Shown piece after piece: positions 60,267 through 64,000 of a stretch of 64,000 nucleotides of DNA. Origin of the DNA: Butyrivibrio sp. NC2007 (GTDB lineage: Bacteria > Bacillota > Clostridia > Lachnospirales > Lachnospiraceae). The DNA is taken from assembly GCF_000421405.1 (NCBI RefSeq), contig NZ_ATWY01000008.1, forward strand, positions 62,001 through 126,000. Reading direction: 5' to 3'. Both the position numbers and the translations under genes were made by a program. The notes below the pieces were generated by a model. That model ran no database searches. It saw only the letters and a list, made by a program, of their open reading frames with translations, and was not told where the DNA came from. Positions within the stretch are counted from its first letter, which is position 1; every line of letters starts with the position of its first letter.

Positions 60267-61622
60267 ATGAAAAAGAAACTCATCTCAGCAGTTCTTGCAA
60301 GCGCAATGGTTCTTTCACTTGCAGCTTGTGGAACTACAGGTACTACCGGTACCGACACAACAGCTGCCCCTGCTGACAACGCAGAGGCTACAACACAGGA
60401 AGCAGCTCCTGCAGATACAGCAGCTACTGAGGCTCCCGCTGCCACAGAAGCTACAGGTGATCTCGGAGAGGTTCGTCTTCTTAACGGTAAGCCTGAGATC
60501 AATGATCAGATGCAGGCTCTTGCAGCTAAGTACAACGAGGAGACAGGCAACACTCTTATCGTTGAGACAATCGGTGGCGACACAAACGCTTCTGACGAGC
60601 TCAAGAAAATGTATCAGGCTGACAACATGCCTGACATCTTCGTAATCGAAGCTAACCAGGCAGCTAACTGGGACGGCATGCTTGCTGATCTCGCCGGTGA
60701 AGACTGGACAAACAAGACAGGTTTTGAACTTACAAACGACACAATGGGAACAATCGGATTCCCTTACACAGTTGAGGCAACAGCTCTTGGTTACAACGCT
60801 GATGTTCTTAAGGCTGCAGGTGTTGATCCTGCTTCTCTTACAAGCCCTGATGCTTGGAAGACAGCTTGCGAGACACTTGATGCTAAGAAGGATGAGCTTG
60901 GTCTCACAGCTGTATTCGGATGGTGTGCAGAGCCTACAAACCTTGGATGGTCTTCAGGTACACACGTATTTGGTCAGTATCTTGATGCAGGTCTTAAGGC
61001 CGACGACACAACATACATCGATCTTCTTAACGACGGTGGAAAGATTGATGAAGCAAGAATGAAGGACTTCGCAGAGTTCATCGGAATGATGAACCAGTAC
61101 TCAGATCCTGCTCTTCTTATCGACGGAACATATGACACACAGGTTGCAGGATTTAAGGAAGGCAAGTATGCATTCATCACACAGGGTAACTGGTGTGTAA
61201 CATCTCCTGACGATGTAAGCTTCGAGTGTGGATTTGCTCCTTATGCATTTGAGGATGGAATCAACACAATCATCGCTGGACCACCTTCATACTGGGTAGC
61301 ATATTCAAACGGTAACGTAGACGGTGCTAAGGCATTCTTCAACTGGTGCGCAGGCGATTCAGCTCAGAACATCCTTGTAAATGATGCCGGACTTGTATCT
61401 CCTTTCGACGATTGCCAGTATGAGGCAGTTAACCCATTCTACAAGAGCATGAACAGCTACATCACAGCAGGTAACTACTCAGGATGGCACACAATGCTCA
61501 AGAAGGACGGTCTTCAGAACCAGACATGTAACGTATTTGCAGATTATGCAAAGGGCAAGCTTGATGCTGACGGATTTGTTTCAACAATGGCTCAGGTAAT
61601 CTCAAGCTACTACGCTCAGTAA
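60267..61622 (+). CDS. ABC sugar importer, substrate-binding lipoprotein
   Basis: 451 aa from ATG 60267, which has AAAGGAGG 8 bases upstream. The lipoprotein signal is MKKKLISAVLASAMVLSLAA followed by Cys, then a Thr/Ala/Glu-rich linker of about 45 residues. The rest is a family 1 (cluster D) solute-binding fold, as in maltose/multiple-sugar binders: ELKKMYQADNMPDIFVIEAN, FPYTVEATALGYNADVLKAA and GFKEGKYAFITQGNWC. Codon use is strongly biased to preferred codons, as expected for high expression. No ATPase gene accompanies the importer here, so a shared MsmK-like ATPase is presumably used. Confidence 0.94.
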   Translation: MKKKLISAVLASAMVLSLAACGTTGTTGTDTTAAPADNAEATTQEAAPADTAATEAPAATEATGDLGEVRLLNGKPEINDQMQALAAKYNEETGNTLIVETIGGDTNASDELKKMYQADNMPDIFVIEANQAANWDGMLADLAGEDWTNKTGFELTNDTMGTIGFPYTVEATALGYNADVLKAAGVDPASLTSPDAWKTACETLDAKKDELGLTAVFGWCAEPTNLGWSSGTHVFGQYLDAGLKADDTTYIDLLNDGGKIDEARMKDFAEFIGMMNQYSDPALLIDGTYDTQVAGFKEGKYAFITQGNWCVTSPDDVSFECGFAPYAFEDGINTIIAGPPSYWVAYSNGNVDGAKAFFNWCAGDSAQNILVNDAGLVSPFDDCQYEAVNPFYKSMNSYITAGNYSGWHTMLKKDGLQNQTCNVFADYAKGKLDADGFVSTMAQVISSYYAQ

Positions 61623-61663
61623 TTAGGGGAAGCTAAAAGGTATTTCTAATTAAGGTTTTATTT

Positions 61664-61697
61664 ACGGGCAGGGATCATTTCTACCCTGCCCGTTTTA
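61664..61697 (+). terminator. Intra-operon stem-loop between binding protein and permease
   Basis: ACGGGCAGGG - 10-base loop - CCCTGCCCGT followed by TTTAAAA. It is a strong but leaky-looking terminator that would keep the binding protein in excess over the permeases and stabilise its mRNA end. Confidence 0.8.
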
Positions 61698-61749
61698 AAA
61701 TGAACATCACAAAATTTTTTCTTCTATTTAAAGAAAGGGGGATTTTCTA

Positions 61750-62847
61750 ATGGGTACATTTTCTACCGGCAGAAAGGTTGCTTCTTTTGGTAGCCTTATC
61801 CTGGGACTTGTGCTTACGATTGCCGGACTTGGACTTTCCATGACCGGAGCAGGCGACCTTATCTTAGGTACGTTGCCCATTAACGGAACACCAACACCTA
61901 TTATCTTCGGAAGAGGCGCTATGTTCGTAATTGGTATAGTCCTGTTCTTCGTAGGCCTATATCTGTTCCCTACATTCAAACATCATCGCGCAATCGTAAA
62001 CATCATTTTCCTGTTCCCACTGCTCTTCGCATTTGGCGTAACAGTAATCATTCCACTATTCCTCGGTATCGGATATTCCTTCACCGACTGGAACGGAATC
62101 CTGATGCACCAGTTCGTAGGCTTTGGCAACTACGCAAGAATGTTTAATCAGACCGCTTTCCTTTGGTCAATACTTCTTACATTCCTGTTCGTTGTATTCA
62201 ACATGATCCTGGTTAACCTGGTTGCATTCTTACTTGCTCTTCTTTGCACATCAAGGATCAAAGGCCTTGGGTTCTTCAGAGCAGCTTACTTCCTCCCCAA
62301 CCTTATCGGAGGAATCGTACTTGGTTACATCTGGCAGTTCATTTTCAGTAACGTTGTCACGAAGTTTACCGGTACTTACTCAATGCTTTCGGACACAAAG
62401 ACAGCCTTCATCGCTATCATCATCGTATATATATGGCAGTATGCAGGTTACATCATGCTCATCTACATCACAGGACTTAACACAATCCCCGGAGATGTAC
62501 TTGAGGCATCAGCCATCGACGGAGCTAATCCTCTGCAGACTCTTTTCAATATAAAGATTCCTATGATCGCTCCTACTATTACAATATGTACATTCCTTAC
62601 TCTTACATCAGCCTTCAAGCAGTTCGATGTAAACCTTGCTCTCACAAATGGTAAGGGATCAGTTCAGTTCCTTGGAGAGTATATCGCAAACGGTACAGAG
62701 ATGCTCGCACTGAACATCTACTCCACTGCGGTAATCAATAACGACTATGCTCTGGGCCAGGCCAAAGCGGTTCTGTTCTTCATCATCCTGGCAGCTGTAT
62801 CTATCATGCAGGTACGTATATCTAATAAGAAGGAGGTGGAATTATAA
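61750..62847 (+). CDS. ABC sugar importer permease (MalF/UgpA-type)
   Basis: 365 aa. Two extra N-terminal helices (residues about 10-35 and 55-80) precede the six-helix MalF-type core. The EAA loop is VLEASAIDGANPLQTLFNIK-IPMIAPT. PTPIIFGRGAMFVIGIVLFF marks the second extra helix. AAAGGGG precedes the ATG. It ends in TAATG, overlapping the next permease by one base. Confidence 0.94.
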   Translation: MGTFSTGRKVASFGSLILGLVLTIAGLGLSMTGAGDLILGTLPINGTPTPIIFGRGAMFVIGIVLFFVGLYLFPTFKHHRAIVNIIFLFPLLFAFGVTVIIPLFLGIGYSFTDWNGILMHQFVGFGNYARMFNQTAFLWSILLTFLFVVFNMILVNLVAFLLALLCTSRIKGLGFFRAAYFLPNLIGGIVLGYIWQFIFSNVVTKFTGTYSMLSDTKTAFIAIIIVYIWQYAGYIMLIYITGLNTIPGDVLEASAIDGANPLQTLFNIKIPMIAPTITICTFLTLTSAFKQFDVNLALTNGKGSVQFLGEYIANGTEMLALNIYSTAVINNDYALGQAKAVLFFIILAAVSIMQVRISNKKEVEL

Positions 62848-63716
62848 TGCATACAAAAGAAAAACCGGCAGCCGTAGCTATAAGATTAGTAATTGCTATA
62901 ATTATCGCAGCTTATGTATTGTTCCCATTCCTCCTGCTTGTTATTAACTCAGGAAAAGAGACTTCCAATATCACAGCTAATCCTGTAAGCCTTGCAGGAT
63001 CAAGCCTTGGACAGTTCAGATTCAACATTCACGAAGTTATCAATGACCCTAACTTCCTGTTCTGGAAATCCTTTGGATATTCAGCACTGATCACGGTTGT
63101 ATCCCTGGTTCTGCTCTCATTATTCGGAGCAATGGCAGCCTGGGTTATCTGCAGAAACAAGACAGTTTGGTCAACAATTATTTACTTTACTTTCATCGCA
63201 TCAATGATCATTCCTTTCCAGGTAGTAATGCTTCCACTTATTTCTACCTTCCGTGATGTAGGAAAGTTTATCGGAATTCCAATGCTTCAGTCAGTTCCCG
63301 GTATTGTATTTGCTTATCTGGGATTCGGCGGAGCCATGACAGTGTTTATCTTAAACGGCTTTATCAAGGGCGTTCCCTTCGACCTTGAGGAAGCAGCTTC
63401 CATCGACGGATGTACACCTGAGCAGACATTCTTCCAGATCATCTTCCCTCTGCTCACACCTGTTATCACAACAGTTACAATCCTCAATGGTATGTGGATC
63501 TGGAACGACTACCTTCTTCCTTCAATGATGCTTGGACAGAACGGTAAGGTAATGACAATCCCGATCGCTATCCAGAAGTTCGTTGGATCTTACGTAAAGC
63601 GTTGGGATAGAATTCTTCCCGCTGCACTGCTTGCTATCATTCCAATGATCATCATCTTCCTTATCGCACAGAAACAGATCATGGAAGGTATGATAGAGGG
63701 TGCTGTAAAGGGCTAA
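62847..63716 (+). CDS. ABC sugar importer permease (MalG/UgpE-type)
   Basis: 289 aa, six membrane helices. The EAA loop is DLEEAASIDGCTPEQTFFQI-IFPLLTP. Typical MalG features include SMIIPFQVVMLPLISTFRDV and the NDYLLPSMML segment. It forms the heterodimeric channel with the 365-aa permease, overlapping it by one base with GAAGGAGGTGG just upstream. The operon ends at the terminator at 63774. Confidence 0.95.
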   Translation: MHTKEKPAAVAIRLVIAIIIAAYVLFPFLLLVINSGKETSNITANPVSLAGSSLGQFRFNIHEVINDPNFLFWKSFGYSALITVVSLVLLSLFGAMAAWVICRNKTVWSTIIYFTFIASMIIPFQVVMLPLISTFRDVGKFIGIPMLQSVPGIVFAYLGFGGAMTVFILNGFIKGVPFDLEEAASIDGCTPEQTFFQIIFPLLTPVITTVTILNGMWIWNDYLLPSMMLGQNGKVMTIPIAIQKFVGSYVKRWDRILPAALLAIIPMIIIFLIAQKQIMEGMIEGAVKG

Positions 63717-63773
63717 GCTCAGTAAGAGCAGAACTTCCTTATTATAATGAAATCTCTTTCATATATACACAAA

Positions 63774-63806
63774 GACCCCCGGCATTCATAAGAATGTCGG
63801 GGGTTT
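63774..63806 (+). terminator. Terminator of the ABC importer operon
   Basis: GACCCCCGGCATTCATAAGA... hairpin: ACCCCCGGCATTC / GAATGTCGGGGGT with a short loop (one G-T pair), followed by TTTTGC. Confidence 0.85.
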
Positions 63807-63887
63807 TGCATGCAGACAAAGAGGGCTCTGCAGTATACGAAACCAATGTTAGCCCTGAGCAGGTGATTCTACAACAAAGCAAGTAAG

Positions 63888-64000
63888 CTTCCACTGCATT
63901 TGTGCAAATATTTAATTTGCAGTGGATCTTCCTTTGAATGTTCTTAGCAATCTTCCACTACATTTACTCATATATTTAATTTGCAGTGGAACTTCCTTCA
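63888..64000. repeat. Start of a hairpin array, 64-bp period (array 4, cut by window end)
   Basis: TTCCACTGCATTT ... AATTTGCAGTGGA at 63889 and TTCCACTACATTT ... AATTTGCAGTGGA at 63953. Both arms recur at exactly 64 bp. Each unit can fold through TCCACTGCA / TGCAGTGGA. ATATTTAATTTGCAGTGGA is identical in both. A third copy seems to begin at the window edge (AACTTCCTTCA). Confidence 0.7.

Overview
The window looks like chromosomal DNA of an obligately anaerobic, rumen/gut-type Lachnospiraceae bacterium, probably Butyrivibrio or a close relative. This is inferred from gene content and protein style, not from a marker gene: no rRNA or tRNA was found. The supporting signs are DUF5716/DUF5717 genes, Fe-S aldo/keto reductases, LacI-controlled sugar genes, many c-di-GMP proteins and strong AGGAGG-type ribosome binding sites.

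Layout. 1-3.3 kb: a truncated ABC exporter half-transporter translationally coupled to a LacI regulator, divergent from a sugar-binding lipoprotein. 3.2-7.1 kb: a membrane diguanylate cyclase behind a giant Ala/Glu/Pro repeat protein. 7.2-8.6 kb: a TTG-start PD-(D/E)XK-like gene with a terminated leader, then a 74-bp tandem array. 8.7-10.7 kb: a small membrane protein, a cyclophilin and a secreted four-repeat protein. 10.8-19.9 kb: a tight minus-strand gene string purF-purB-metF-moxR-DUF58-small membrane protein-two VWA proteins-TPR protein (Bat-like). 20-22.5 kb: a secreted protein, a K+ channel, a CDF metal transporter and a 53-aa membrane protein. 22.6-23.7 kb: a non-coding island of 11 exactly 74-bp repeats between two structured hairpin elements. 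23.7-30.6 kb: DUF3990, thioredoxin, a CobW-like GTPase plus NhaC, and two Fe-S aldo/keto reductases. 30.7-36.1 kb: two large c-di-GMP signalling proteins. 36.3-43.8 kb: a PepSY protein and a four-gene DUF5717/DUF5716/TPR/coiled-coil module. 43.9-50.1 kb: an MacAB-type export system divergent from a 47-aa peptide gene and an XRE-TPR regulator. 50.2-50.9 kb: a hairpin array plus a third structured element. 51-56.1 kb: a YghZ-like reductase with a divergent MerR regulator, a MATE pump, an FNT channel and an unknown protein. 56.1-63.7 kb: a GH13 sucrose-phosphorylase-family enzyme, a P-loop kinase-like protein, a LacI regulator and an ABC sugar importer. 63.9-64 kb: the start of another hairpin array.

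How genes work together. The last block is a coherent import-and-phosphorolysis unit for an alpha-glucoside under LacI control, with two matching 16-bp operators in front of the importer. Three proteins (3.2, 30.7 and 32.6 kb) make or break c-di-GMP and carry different sensors. The strongest candidates for undescribed biology are: (i) the intergenic 74-bp arrays and their associated structured elements, whose stems change sequence while keeping pairing; (ii) the DUF5717/DUF5716 operon, whose 432-aa member reads like an Hsp70/actin-fold ATPase; and (iii) the 47-aa peptide/XRE-TPR/exporter locus, which has the layout of a peptide-signalling system.
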